Assembly (NCBI GenBank): GCA_947073545.1
Contig: CAMTMP010000006.1
Span: 1-64,000 of the forward strand
Origin: an uncultured bacterium
Lineage (GTDB): Bacteria; Bacillota; Clostridia; Lachnospirales; Lachnospiraceae
Length of the DNA: 64,000 nt
Reading direction: 5' to 3'
The notes beneath the pieces were generated by a model. The model was not told where the DNA came from and did not search any database. It worked only from the letters and a program-made list of their open reading frames with translations. Position numbers and translations under genes: made by a program. Of the stretch, positions 8,764 through 17,389 are shown in pieces (positions within the stretch are counted from its first letter, which is position 1; each line of letters starts with the position of its first letter).

Positions 8764-9669
8764 TTAGCCGGTATGGTCGGACAGCGCTTTGATGGAGGAG
8801 GCATATTCGGAGGGAGTCATCCCTGTAATCTTTTTAAACTGCCTCGAAAAATAGTGGACGGAAGAAAAGCCGATCGCATCCGCAATCTGGGTGAAATTGT
8901 ACTGGTCCTCCCGGATCATCTGTTTGGCCAGATCTATTTTCCTTCTTGAAAAATATTCGATTGCGCCATAGCCGCTCCTGCTTCGGAACAGTTTTTGGAG
9001 CTGGGAGCGTCCTATGGAGTTGCTTTTGCAGAGCTGTGCAATGGTCAGCGTTTCACAGATGTGGGAATCCATGTATTCCTCTATCTGTGCAAAGAGAGCG
9101 CCGTCTGCTTTCTGTTTCATGGATTTGACATGGGCGGCGCTGACGGCTGACAAGGGGCGGATCATGTTGCGGCGGATCAACTGGATGAGAAGCTGTTCCA
9201 GATAAAGCCGTATCAACTGCTCCCCGGCAAACTGCGGATTTTCATTCCGCATCAGTTCTTCCTGATAGGGGTCATCCATACGCCCTGCGAAGGCATGTCT
9301 GGCCTCCTGAATGATCTGTGCCAGAAGAAGCTGCTCCGCCTCATTGACCTGAAGGACTTTTCCGTTGAAGAAAGAAATGGCGGGGGATGTACAGGCAAAG
9401 GACATGACGACAAGGTTAGGCGCGATCAGACCGTTGGAATGCACATCGTGAAATTCGTTGGGTTTATGGAAGATGATATCTCCCTTTTTCAATTTGTGAA
9501 ATTTTTCACCGGCATAGACATTCACTTCGCCTTTGTCAACACATAAAAATTCCCAGAAATCATGGGATTCTCCCGGAAAAGAGAAATCGCACATATATTC
9601 AAAATAGTGGATGGAATAGATCTCTTGTATGGTCAGAACATCCTGAAGCAGAACGCTTTTGTAGCTCAT
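8764..9669 (-). CDS. AraC-family transcriptional regulator
   Basis: A 301-residue protein. The N-terminal cupin-like effector domain includes YAGEKFHKLKKGDIIFHKP, and the C-terminal double helix-turn-helix domain (about residues 200-300) carries the family signature around FSSVHYFSRQFKKITGMTPSEY. It probably senses a sugar and controls one or both flanking sugar genes. It is convergent with the nucleotidyltransferase gene and divergent from the NahK-like kinase gene, with a 360-base AT-rich spacer between. Confidence 0.92.
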   Translation of the reverse strand: MSYKSVLLQDVLTIQEIYSIHYFEYMCDFSFPGESHDFWEFLCVDKGEVNVYAGEKFHKLKKGDIIFHKPNEFHDVHSNGLIAPNLVVMSFACTSPAISFFNGKVLQVNEAEQLLLAQIIQEARHAFAGRMDDPYQEELMRNENPQFAGEQLIRLYLEQLLIQLIRRNMIRPLSAVSAAHVKSMKQKADGALFAQIEEYMDSHICETLTIAQLCKSNSIGRSQLQKLFRSRSGYGAIEYFSRRKIDLAKQMIREDQYNFTQIADAIGFSSVHYFSRQFKKITGMTPSEYASSIKALSDHTG

Positions 9670-9702
9670 AATGGACTTGTCCTTTCAAAAAAGATTAAGC
9701 GG

Positions 9703-9947
9703 ATAATGCAAATAATAAGTCCTATAATGAACCTATTATAATGCAAATGTGCAAAAGCAGTAAATGGGAAATTTGGACATTTGCGGGGTGTTTTATATAA
9801 GATACAATAACTAAACGGGAAAAATGAAAAAAAATGGTCAATATTTACGAAGCAAAAAAGGACTGTAATGTAAAAAATATACCATAGAAAATACAAAAAG
9901 CGCAATCAAATATATAAAGTATACAATAATGAATCCGATAATGCAAA
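9703..9947. promoter_or_regulatory. Divergent control region with three ATAATGCAAA repeats
   Basis: The 360-base AT-rich spacer between the AraC regulator and the kinase gene contains three exact direct copies of ATAATGCAAA, at 9703-9712, 9738-9747 and 9938-9947. Spaced direct repeats of this kind are what AraC-family proteins bind, so these are candidate operators. No gene is visible in the spacer. Confidence 0.45.
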
Positions 9948-10029
9948 AAGGACAATGGATAAGACAAAGACATCGGGTGGGTGAACCAATTATAATAAAG
10001 ACGACAATCAATAGATAGGGGGTTTTTGA

Positions 10030-11139
10030 ATGAGCAAAGATAAGGCGGAATTGATACATATTGCGGAGAGATTTGCAATCGAGGGGGAAATTGGGAGTAT
10101 TGAGCCTCATGGAAATGGGCATATAAATGATACGTTTCTTGTGACCTGTCAGATGGCAGAAGGGGAGTCGCGCAGATATATTTTACAGAGAATGAATCAG
10201 GAGGTCTTTAAGAATCCGAAAGAGCTGATGGAGAACGTTACGAGCGTGACCACCTTTTTACAGAATAAGATCAGGGAAAATGGCGGGGACCCGGAAAGGG
10301 AGGCGCTGAATGTAATCCTGCTCAAAGACGGCGGTTCATACTGGCAGGAGACGGACAACACGTTCTGGAGAGCGTATCGGTTTGTGGAAGGGGCAGACAG
10401 CCTCGACATGGTGGAGCGGCCGGAAGAATTTTATGAAAGCGCCGTGGCGTTTGGCCAGTTCCAGAAACTTTTGGCGGATTACCCGGCGGAAAGTCTGCAC
10501 GAAACCATTCCGAATTTCCACAATACCATAGACCGGGTGGAAAAGTTTAAAAAGGCAGTGGAAGCGGATGCTATGAAACGGGCAGCGGACGTTCAGGAAG
10601 AGATCCGGTTTGTGCTGGACCGGGAGGCGGACTGCCATATCCTCTGCGATATGCTGGCGGCCGGTGAAATTCCGCTGAGGGTGACACACAATGATACCAA
10701 ACTCAACAATATCATGCTGGATCATGAGACGGGAAAAGGCATATGTGTGATTGACTTAGATACGGTTATGCCTGGCTCTGCCCTGTATGATTACGGAGAT
10801 TCGATACGTTTTGGGGCGAACACGGGGGCGGAGGATGAGAAGGACTTGTCGAAGATATCCTGCGATCTGGAGCTGTTTGCCTTATACACGAAGGGATTTA
10901 TTGAGGGCTGCGGCGGCTCGCTGACAGAGAAAGAGATCCGTATGCTGCCCATGGGTGCAAAACTGATGACGCTGGAGTGTGGCATGCGTTTCCTGACAGA
11001 TTATTTGGAAGGGGATCATTATTTTAAGATCCACCGCCCGGAGCATAACCTGGATCGCACCAGGACACAGTTCTGCATGGTAAAAGACATGGAAGATAAA
11101 TGGGAAAAAATGCAGGAGATTGTCGAGAGCTTCCTGTAA
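10030..11139 (+). CDS. Sugar 1-kinase of the NahK/APH phosphotransferase family
   Basis: A 369-residue aminoglycoside-phosphotransferase-fold kinase. The N-terminal GHINDTFLV and YILQRMNQEVFKNP are typical of NahK (N-acetylhexosamine 1-kinase) relatives. The catalytic loop is RVTHNDTKLNNIMLD (Asp base, Asn metal ligand) and the second metal Asp lies in CVIDLDTVMPG. It should phosphorylate a sugar at C1 using ATP; N-acetylhexosamine is the best guess but is not proven. It starts at ATG 10030 after a GGGGG-containing ribosome site and ends in a strong terminator. Confidence 0.85.
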   Translation: MSKDKAELIHIAERFAIEGEIGSIEPHGNGHINDTFLVTCQMAEGESRRYILQRMNQEVFKNPKELMENVTSVTTFLQNKIRENGGDPEREALNVILLKDGGSYWQETDNTFWRAYRFVEGADSLDMVERPEEFYESAVAFGQFQKLLADYPAESLHETIPNFHNTIDRVEKFKKAVEADAMKRAADVQEEIRFVLDREADCHILCDMLAAGEIPLRVTHNDTKLNNIMLDHETGKGICVIDLDTVMPGSALYDYGDSIRFGANTGAEDEKDLSKISCDLELFALYTKGFIEGCGGSLTEKEIRMLPMGAKLMTLECGMRFLTDYLEGDHYFKIHRPEHNLDRTRTQFCMVKDMEDKWEKMQEIVESFL

Positions 11140-11156
11140 CAGGTCAAAGAGCGATG

Positions 11157-11207
11157 AAGAGCGTTACGAAACGGATATGTATGTGTCTGTTTCGTAACGC
11201 TCTTTTT
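11157..11207 (+). terminator. Strong Rho-independent terminator
   Basis: A perfect 16-base stem (11157-11172 with 11189-11204, core AGCGTTACGAAAC / GTTTCGTAACGCT) ends in a T run. It closes the kinase gene and may also serve the convergent ABC permease gene. Confidence 0.93.
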
Positions 11208-11232
11208 GCTTATATGGGCCGGGAAGGTGTTT

Positions 11233-12486
11233 TCAGCGGTGTTTGCGCTTGACGTAGGAGTGAACGGCTAAAACGGTAAACAGCGGAATTTCCACCACAT
11301 AAGCCGCGAGCATCGCATGGGGCAGCCAGACGGAAAGGGAACCGATATTCCAAAAATCGAAATCCGCGGCGGCATACAGAATGCTGGTCTGTATGCTGAC
11401 TGCCGATGCGGGCAGAATACTGTAGATCCGGGTGGCGATCTCCTCGGGCAGAGCCATGTAAACGATGATCGGCAGTATGCAGAACAGAAGCGCCGCGGAC
11501 AGACAAGCCGCCATGTTTTTTAAACGGGAAGAGAGAAACAGGGTAAGGCTCGTTGCGGCAAGCAGGCTGAGCAGGCCGGACAGGGCCATGAAGACCTGCA
11601 TTTGTCCGATATCCATGTCCGGCAGACTGACAATCGAAAACAGCATTTGCATGGAAGATTTTGTACATTCCCAGCCCCAAAGGCTGTTTGATACCAGAAG
11701 GTAGACAGCGGCGCTGAGGAAATAGGCTGTTCCGCATATGATAAATGCGGACAAGATCTTAATGCAGCCAAACTTTGCATTTCCGTATTTTGTGCAGCGG
11801 TAGATATCGTCCGCCCCGGTCTGATAATCGGAAGTAAAGATGGGCGCGGCGATAACAGTACAGAGAAGAAGGATTAAAAAGGCGAGAAAATTTTGATACT
11901 CCATGGCTTCCGTGCTGTATCCGGGATAAAATACATACGGCGTCTCGACTTGACTATACAAGTTAACAGCGGTTTGCTGTGCAGCCGGATGGTATTTTTG
12001 TTCCTGTTTCATCAGAGATACGATACGTTCCCTGCATACGTTGTAATAATTGTCCACTTTTTCCGGATTAATCTCCAGGATACCCGGAGCAACTCCGGTA
12101 TTCGGGTTGGCAAAGGCTTCCCGGATACCACGCATAAGCGGAGCATAAGGCAGAATCTCGGTTTCGTAAACGCCGTCGGGCAGATCGTAGGAAGATTCTA
12201 CGCCGTATTTGCCCAGGCACGCCTGATAATCTTCCAAAGCCTGCCGTACTTTTTCGGGCGTAACGGTTCCCGCGATATTCGCCTGCACTTCCTTTTTATG
12301 GGCAATGCCCTGCAACCCGTTTACATCTACTTTGTTTCCCTGCGCATCCGTGTAGCTGAAACTGTTGGAGGGAAAGGTGATGGGCAGCCACGCCATCAAC
12401 AAGCTCAAGAGCAGGGCGGCGGACAGCAGAATCAGAGTCAGTCTTGTTTTCAGGATTCTTTTCAGTTCTACTTTTAATAAACGCAT
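11233..12486 (-). CDS. ABC transporter permease (ABC-2 type)
   Basis: A 417-residue membrane protein. One N-terminal helix (LTLILLSAALLLSLLMAWL) is followed by an extracytoplasmic region of about 170 residues and then five or so helices. Such permeases with a large first outer loop are common in Clostridia; the substrate is unknown. ATG 12486 has AGGAGG at good spacing, and the gene starts 1 base after the stop of the ATPase gene. It is the last gene of the minus-strand unit sigma factor, membrane protein, ATPase, permease. Confidence 0.85.
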   Translation of the reverse strand: MRLLKVELKRILKTRLTLILLSAALLLSLLMAWLPITFPSNSFSYTDAQGNKVDVNGLQGIAHKKEVQANIAGTVTPEKVRQALEDYQACLGKYGVESSYDLPDGVYETEILPYAPLMRGIREAFANPNTGVAPGILEINPEKVDNYYNVCRERIVSLMKQEQKYHPAAQQTAVNLYSQVETPYVFYPGYSTEAMEYQNFLAFLILLLCTVIAAPIFTSDYQTGADDIYRCTKYGNAKFGCIKILSAFIICGTAYFLSAAVYLLVSNSLWGWECTKSSMQMLFSIVSLPDMDIGQMQVFMALSGLLSLLAATSLTLFLSSRLKNMAACLSAALLFCILPIIVYMALPEEIATRIYSILPASAVSIQTSILYAAADFDFWNIGSLSVWLPHAMLAAYVVEIPLFTVLAVHSYVKRKHR

Positions 12487-12487
12487 G

Positions 12488-13372
12488 TCAGTTACCTCCT
12501 GTAACGGCTTCCTGTGGGAACAGCCATAAATATAAATCTTCCAGATGGGGTGCCGCAGGTTCGGAATCTTCGGTGTAAGGCGTATCGGCGAGATAGCGGA
12601 TAGATATCCGTCCGTTTTCCTCGTTGCGGAGATTGACGATCTGCAGCCGTTGTTCGTATGCAGGCAGGCGGTTCATCGGAATCTGTGCAGTCCACACCTT
12701 TCCGGCAACCAGTTTTACCAACTCTTCTGTCGTTCCCTGCGCGAGAAGTTTTCCGCTCTTCATAATCGCGTTCTGCGTGGCGATGTATTCCACGTCGGAG
12801 ACAATGTGGGTGGAAATCAACACGATACGATCGTGGGCAAACTCGGAGAGCAGGTTGCGGAAACGGACTCTCTCGCCGGGGTCAAGTCCGCTGGTCGGTT
12901 CGTCCAGAATAAGTATTTCCGGCTCGTTTAGGAGCGCCTGCGCAATGCCGACCCGGCGTTTCATTCCCCCGGACAGCTTGCTTATTTTTTTGCTTCTCAC
13001 ATGGGACAAGGTCATTTGCTCAAGCAGCTCGCTGATTCTTCGTTTACTGTCCCTGTTCGAAAGTCCTTTCAGAACCGCTACATATTCCAGATAATCTTTT
13101 ACGGTAAATTCGGGATAAAAGCCAAATTCCTGCGGCAGGTAGCCGAACACGTCCCGGTAGCGTTCTTTCAGCTCGTCTATGGGAATGCCGTCATAGCGGA
13201 TCTGCCCGGAAGAAGGGGGCATAATGCCGGCGATCATGCGCATAAGCGTGGTTTTGCCTGCGCCGTTTGCACCAAGAAGCCCCCACACGCCGGGCGTAAT
13301 CTGCAGCGAAACGTCGTTCACGGCAGTCAAATCTTTAAAATGTTTAGAAAGGTGTTCCATACATAATTCCAT
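12488..13372 (-). CDS. ABC transporter ATP-binding protein
   Basis: About 294 residues. Walker A is GLLGANGAGKTTLMRMI, the signature is KLSGGMKRRVGIAQAL, and Walker B is ILILDEPTSGLD. The start chosen is ATG 13372 (MELCMEHLSKHFKDL), with GGAG six bases upstream; the frame is open to 13447 but the extra residues do not look like the family. It pairs with the permease gene immediately downstream. Its unit starts with an ECF sigma factor, suggesting that the transporter is part of an envelope or antibiotic stress response. Confidence 0.92.
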   Translation of the reverse strand: MELCMEHLSKHFKDLTAVNDVSLQITPGVWGLLGANGAGKTTLMRMIAGIMPPSSGQIRYDGIPIDELKERYRDVFGYLPQEFGFYPEFTVKDYLEYVAVLKGLSNRDSKRRISELLEQMTLSHVRSKKISKLSGGMKRRVGIAQALLNEPEILILDEPTSGLDPGERVRFRNLLSEFAHDRIVLISTHIVSDVEYIATQNAIMKSGKLLAQGTTEELVKLVAGKVWTAQIPMNRLPAYEQRLQIVNLRNEENGRISIRYLADTPYTEDSEPAAPHLEDLYLWLFPQEAVTGGN

Positions 13373-13468
13373 TGCAATCTCCATTCCGGGACATGACATG
13401 ACACGATGCGCTGCCGATGTCTGGCTGTAAAATAACAATCTGCGCACTGTGGATAAGTCCCTGATTCT

Positions 13469-14281
13469 TTAAAATGAAATAAGCTGCATCTCCTCATATG
13501 AGGAAAACGTTATGATATAGCGGAACTGGTATGCACAAAATGCAAAGAGCAAAACGCATAGGATAATCCGAACCGCTGAAAAGGACGGGTGAAACAATAG
13601 CGCGCACTGACCGGGAAGAGCGGCAAATACCAAAATTAAAGCGGAGCAGAAGAGAAGGCTTCCCGCGAGAAAACGACCGGGAGGAAAATGCCCCAGCATA
13701 AACAGGCAGCCGCCGCCCGAGAGGAGGAATGGCAGGCACAGATAAATGGCAGCACTGCCGGCAGACAAAGAAGTTTTTGCCAGTGCAGTGAGTAAAATGC
13801 CGCTCAGCAGGGAAAGATCTCCGATGCTGATGACAATCAGCCTTGCCAGCAGCAGCTTTATCAACGAAAAGTGTGTCGTCGTTTCTATTTCCTGCATTTG
13901 CCAGCGGATAGAGCGGTAGAGCAGAGGCAGTGCCGTCATTACCACCATGATTGACAGGCACAATAGCAGCTTTGTCAGACGCAGGGGGCTTTTCAGATAA
14001 TCGGAAAGGTCGGAGAGAACCCCGTAAACCGACAGAAGGAAAACAGCCTGAAAGCCCCAGAGTTTCCAGCCGATCAAAGGTATTTGCTTCACTAAAAAGC
14101 GGGCAAGGGAAATGTGCTGCCGATTCTGCTTTTGAAATACTTCTTTTCTGGAAAGCCAAATCGTGGTACGTAAATGTGCGTCATTGACTGTGAAAGAGGT
14201 CTGATGGAGCGAGTGCATTAATTTTTGCTCTAAATTCATTTCCCCTTCCGGCGTGCCGCTTTCAGACCGTTTATTTGTCAT
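13469..14281 (-). CDS. Membrane protein encoded with an ECF sigma factor (possible anti-sigma factor)
   Basis: A 270-residue protein. About 95 cytoplasmic residues are followed by six or so membrane helices (first one near GWKLWGFQAVFLLSVYG). It overlaps the end of the sigma factor gene by 4 bases (ATGA) and has AAGGAGG six bases before the ATG, so the two are translationally coupled. That position is usual for an anti-sigma factor, but no zinc-binding HxxxCxxC motif is seen, so the function is inferred from place only. Confidence 0.75.
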   Translation of the reverse strand: MTNKRSESGTPEGEMNLEQKLMHSLHQTSFTVNDAHLRTTIWLSRKEVFQKQNRQHISLARFLVKQIPLIGWKLWGFQAVFLLSVYGVLSDLSDYLKSPLRLTKLLLCLSIMVVMTALPLLYRSIRWQMQEIETTTHFSLIKLLLARLIVISIGDLSLLSGILLTALAKTSLSAGSAAIYLCLPFLLSGGGCLFMLGHFPPGRFLAGSLLFCSALILVFAALPGQCALLFHPSFSAVRIILCVLLFAFCAYQFRYIITFSSYEEMQLISF

Positions 14282-14856
14282 GCCGGGCCTCCTTTCTGGC
14301 CATGTTTCCTTATTTTATGTGCCGTTTCTATTTCCTGTGGGTCAAGTTCCGCTTTCAGCTTTTTTAGAGCGGAGCGCAGACGGGACTGTACCGTTCTAAG
14401 CGGCAGATGCAGAACTTCTGCAGTTTCGCGCAGGGTCAGATCTTGTCCGAACCGCAGAAGCACGATTTCCCGCTGGTTCTCCGGCAGACTGCGCACAAGC
14501 TGTCTCATCACCATATCTGATTGCACAGCCTCGAAAGCCGGTTCCGAATAGCCGGGATCAACGGCAGATTCCTCCAGAGAGATATCCGGGCGGCAGTTTT
14601 TCCGCTGCATGTCTATGCAGGTGTTCGCAGCGATACGGTAGAGAAAGGACTTGAACTTTCCCTTGTGGGTATAGCGGTCGAAGTAGCGTACCGCTTTCAG
14701 AAAAGTTTCCTGCGCTGCGTCCTCTGCGATAGAAGGGTCAGGGGCATGCCAAAGGCAGTAGCGGAGAATTTCGGGGTAGTATATAGAAATTAATTCGTCT
14801 ACCGCGCCGAGATCTCCCTGTTCTATTTTCAGTATCAATTTATCTTCACGCGTCAA
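14278..14856 (-). CDS. ECF-type RNA polymerase sigma factor
   Basis: About 192 residues. Region 2 contains YYPEILRYCLWHAPDPS and AEDAAQETFLKAVRYF, and region 4 contains LPENQREIVLLRFGQDLTL and LRTVQSRLRSALKKLK. The start chosen is TTG 14856 because GGGAGG lies seven bases upstream; an earlier TTG at 14913 has no ribosome site. It heads a four-gene minus-strand unit with a membrane protein and an ABC transporter, which it probably drives. Confidence 0.9.
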   Translation of the reverse strand: MTREDKLILKIEQGDLGAVDELISIYYPEILRYCLWHAPDPSIAEDAAQETFLKAVRYFDRYTHKGKFKSFLYRIAANTCIDMQRKNCRPDISLEESAVDPGYSEPAFEAVQSDMVMRQLVRSLPENQREIVLLRFGQDLTLRETAEVLHLPLRTVQSRLRSALKKLKAELDPQEIETAHKIRKHGQKGGPA

Positions 14857-15038
14857 GATGGTTCCTCCCGGGAATGTCCCCTCATAAGTATATAACGAAA
14901 TCTCTGTTTCCAAATGATTGGCTGATTGCGATTTTTATCATTATTTTTCCAAATATCAAACAATGTGAAAAAGAACTGAAAAAGAACGTCGTTTTCCCTT
15001 GCCAAATAAGGCGGAGTATGATATCATATCGTCGTTGG

Positions 15039-15110
15039 GGCTCCATGGTCAAGCGGTTAAGACATCGCCCTTTCACGGCGGTAACACGGGTTCGATTCCC
15101 GTTGGAGTCA
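15039..15110 (+). tRNA. tRNA-Glu (TTC)
   Basis: Acceptor GGCTCCA pairs with TGGAGTC, the anticodon loop is CTTTCAC with anticodon TTC, and the T-loop is GGTTCGATTCC. It is the first gene of an eight-tRNA cluster. Confidence 0.95.
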
Positions 15111-15134
15111 TTGTTTCACGGATTTCAGTGTTAC

Positions 15135-15208
15135 GGACCTTTAGCTCAGTTGGTTAGAGCAACCGGCTCATAACCGGTCGGTCCTGGGTTCGAGTCCCCG
15201 AAGGTCCA
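15135..15208 (+). tRNA. tRNA-Met (CAT), elongator type
   Basis: Acceptor GGACCTT pairs fully with AAGGTCC, and the anticodon loop CTCATAA gives CAT. The full first base pair argues for elongator Met rather than initiator. A lysidine-modified Ile tRNA (k2C) cannot be fully excluded from sequence. Confidence 0.9.
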
Positions 15209-15210
15209 TT

Positions 15211-15272
15211 TTAACGGTCGCAAAGGAAAAACAAGCGGCTGCGGAGCAGGCATTTGTTTTTCTTGCGGCGTT
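15211..15272 (+). other. Long hairpin in the tRNA cluster spacer
   Basis: An imperfect stem of over 20 base pairs (TTAACG..CGCAA..GGAAAAACAA with TTGTTTTTCTTGCG..CGTTAA) lies between tRNA-Met and tRNA-Asp. It is followed by a second small GC-rich stem. There is no coding content. It may be a processing signal or a remnant of a small repeat. Confidence 0.6.
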
Positions 15273-15346
15273 AACGGGCAAAAGTCCGGCGGAGGCGGAC
15301 AAGAAGCGCGATAGCGCGACTTTGCGAGTATGGATATATTTTATTT

Positions 15347-15420
15347 GGCCCGGTGGCTCAGTTGGTTAGAGCGCCGCCCTGTCACGGCGGAGGTCGTGGG
15401 TTCGAGTCCCATCCGGGTCG
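15347..15420 (+). tRNA. tRNA-Asp (GTC)
   Basis: Acceptor GGCCCGG pairs with CCGGGTC, the anticodon loop CTGTCAC gives GTC, and the T-loop is GGTTCGAGTCC. Confidence 0.95.
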
Positions 15421-15477
15421 TTTTTATGAAAGGTATATGCGGGTTTGAAAATATTTGCTATACTATTTCATATATGT

Positions 15478-15550
15478 GGGATCTTAGCTCAGCTGGGAGA
15501 GCATCTGCCTTACAAGCAGAGGGTCATAGGTTCGAGCCCTATAGGTCCCA
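15478..15550 (+). tRNA. tRNA-Val (TAC)
   Basis: Acceptor GGGATCT pairs with AGGTCCC (one G-T pair), and the anticodon loop CTTACAA gives TAC. Confidence 0.95.
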
Positions 15551-15583
15551 TTTAAAGCCTGTTAGACGAATTTCGATTTATGT

Positions 15584-15656
15584 GCCGATATGGCTCAATT
15601 GGCAGAGCAGCTGATTTGTAATCAGCAGGTTAACGGTTCGAGTCCGTTTATCGGCT
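15584..15656 (+). tRNA. tRNA-Thr (TGT)
   Basis: Acceptor GCCGATA pairs with TATCGGC, and the anticodon loop TTTGTAA gives TGT. Confidence 0.95.
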
Positions 15657-15676
15657 TTTGGTGTTTAACATCATAT

Positions 15677-15758
15677 GGACGGATTCCCGAGTGGCCAAAG
15701 GGGACAGACTGTAAATCTGCTGCAAATTGCTTCGGTGGTTCGAATCCACCTCCGTCCA
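15677..15758 (+). tRNA. tRNA-Tyr (GTA)
   Basis: A class II tRNA with a long variable arm (GCAAATTGCTTC region). Acceptor GGACGGA pairs with TCCGTCC, and the anticodon loop CTGTAAA gives GTA. Confidence 0.95.
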
Positions 15759-15809
15759 TTGACGTAAGTTCTTACAGAATTGCGTCACAAGTAAGTCATA
15801 ATTAAATAA

Positions 15810-15883
15810 CGCGGGGTGGAGCAGTCTGGAAGCTCGTCGGGCTCATAACCCGAAGGTCATAGGTTCAAATCCTGTCCCCGCTA
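15810..15883 (+). tRNA. Initiator tRNA-fMet (CAT)
   Basis: It starts CGCGGGGTGGAGCAG with an unpaired first position (C1 opposite T72), and has the three G-C pairs CGGG/CCCG in the anticodon stem, both initiator features. The anticodon is CAT. Confidence 0.95.
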
Positions 15884-15889
15884 CTCAAT

Positions 15890-15962
<73 letters not shown>

Positions 15963-15977
15963 TTTGTTAATGGAAAT

Positions 15978-16020
15978 CCTTGTAATTATTTCATTTGTAA
16001 TAATTATAAGGTTTTTTATT
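15978..16020 (+). terminator. Terminator of the tRNA cluster
   Basis: CCTTGTAATTATT pairs with AATAATTATAAGG (one bulge) and is followed by TTTTTTATTTT. Confidence 0.9.
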
Positions 16021-16294
16021 TTATATAATTTGATAACCACTGGTGAATAACGGATTTTTGAAAAGAAGTAGGTAAACAATACAAATGTAAATATATGTGG
16101 TAGAGTTAAATGAAAAAAGTTGTGTTATAAGATAGGGAAAATGTTGGAATATGCAGCATTTTCTCTATTTTTTAGTCCTTTTTAATCGGATTTTGGAATA
16201 GAAATTTCTAGCGGAGTATGATACCATTAGTAGACGAATGTTTTTTGAACATGATATTCACAATGAAGAGAAGGACGACGGATGGTGGAGGAAT

Positions 16295-17389
16295 ATGAGT
16301 AGGTTAAAAAAAGGCATTTTGGCGGCATTTGACCATGTGACGGAGTGCATGATGCCGATTATACCGATTTTGCTGGCGGGCGGTATTTTAAAAATTATAG
16401 TGATGCTTTTGACGGCGGTACATATCTTGTCGGGAACGACAGAAGTGATTCTGTCGGCACTGGCGACGACGCCCTTTTATTTTCTGCCGGTGTACGTGGC
16501 TTATTCTGCGGCGAAGCATTTTGAAACGGATCCGCTGCTTGCGCTTACCAGTGTGTGTATTATGCTGCTTCCGGATTTTGCGTCGCTGATGGAGAGCGGG
16601 GAGCGTGTGACCTTTGCGGGCATACCTGTGGTAGCGGCTACGTATGCCTATAATGTGATTCCGATTATTTTGCTGATTTACTGTATGTCGCATATTGTAA
16701 AGTGGCTGAAAAGGCTGATCAGGGAGAGTCTGCAGCCGTATTTTCTGGCAGTATGCGCGGTCTTTATCACTTCGCTGCTGGGTATTCTTGTAATTGAACC
16801 GATTGTCAGCCTGTTAAGCGGTCTGCTGGCGGATGGGCTTGATCTGATGCAGATGAGGGCGCCTATGATAGCATGGGCTGTGTTTGCGGCGCTGACGACT
16901 TTGCTGGTGTCCACGGGTATGCATTGGATTTTTATTACGCTGGCGATTAGCCAGATTGGGGTGACGGGCGTGGATTATGGCGTCATGGTGGCTTTTCTGA
17001 TATCGAATATATCGCTTGCAGGCTGCGACCTTGCGGTGTTTGTCAAGTCGAAAACGGCAGATAAGAAGGCGATGTCAATAAGCGCCATGATAACGGAGTT
17101 TGTTTCGGGCATTGCGGAACCGTCCATTTTCGGTGTGTGCTTTAAGGAGAAAACGCCGCTTATCGGAAACATTTTTGGCTGTATGATTGCGGGGGCGGTA
17201 CAGGGGCTTTTGACGGTACACTGTTACACTTTCGCGTTCCCGTGTGTTTCGACGATTTTGATGTTTTACAGTGTGGACGATCCGGCTAACTTATGGAAGG
17301 CGGCTGCGGTGGCGGCTGTATCTTTCGCGGCCAGTTTTCTCATTACAGCGCTTGTGTACCGAGATACGGAAAAGACATCGGGGAATTGA
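16295..17389 (+). CDS. PTS EIIC-like sugar permease without EIIA or EIIB domain
   Basis: About 364 residues with eight to ten membrane helices. The family motif GIAEPSIFGV (near residue 270) corresponds to the GITEP sugar-binding motif of glucose/sucrose-type EIIC proteins. N-terminal MPIIPILLAGGILK also fits. There is no EIIB (CGGxxN) or EIIA sequence in it or beside it. Start ATG 16295 has GGTGG/GGAGG just upstream; a longer frame begins at 16238 without a ribosome site. It may share general PTS components encoded elsewhere or be a non-PTS paralogue. The substrate is unknown. Confidence 0.82.
   Translation: MSRLKKGILAAFDHVTECMMPIIPILLAGGILKIIVMLLTAVHILSGTTEVILSALATTPFYFLPVYVAYSAAKHFETDPLLALTSVCIMLLPDFASLMESGERVTFAGIPVVAATYAYNVIPIILLIYCMSHIVKWLKRLIRESLQPYFLAVCAVFITSLLGILVIEPIVSLLSGLLADGLDLMQMRAPMIAWAVFAALTTLLVSTGMHWIFITLAISQIGVTGVDYGVMVAFLISNISLAGCDLAVFVKSKTADKKAMSISAMITEFVSGIAEPSIFGVCFKEKTPLIGNIFGCMIAGAVQGLLTVHCYTFAFPCVSTILMFYSVDDPANLWKAAAVAAVSFAASFLITALVYRDTEKTSGN

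Noticed and set aside
15211-15272. The hairpin inside the tRNA cluster as a transcription terminator
   Set aside because: The T tract is inside the stem rather than after it, and tRNA genes follow closely, so a terminator role is not supported.
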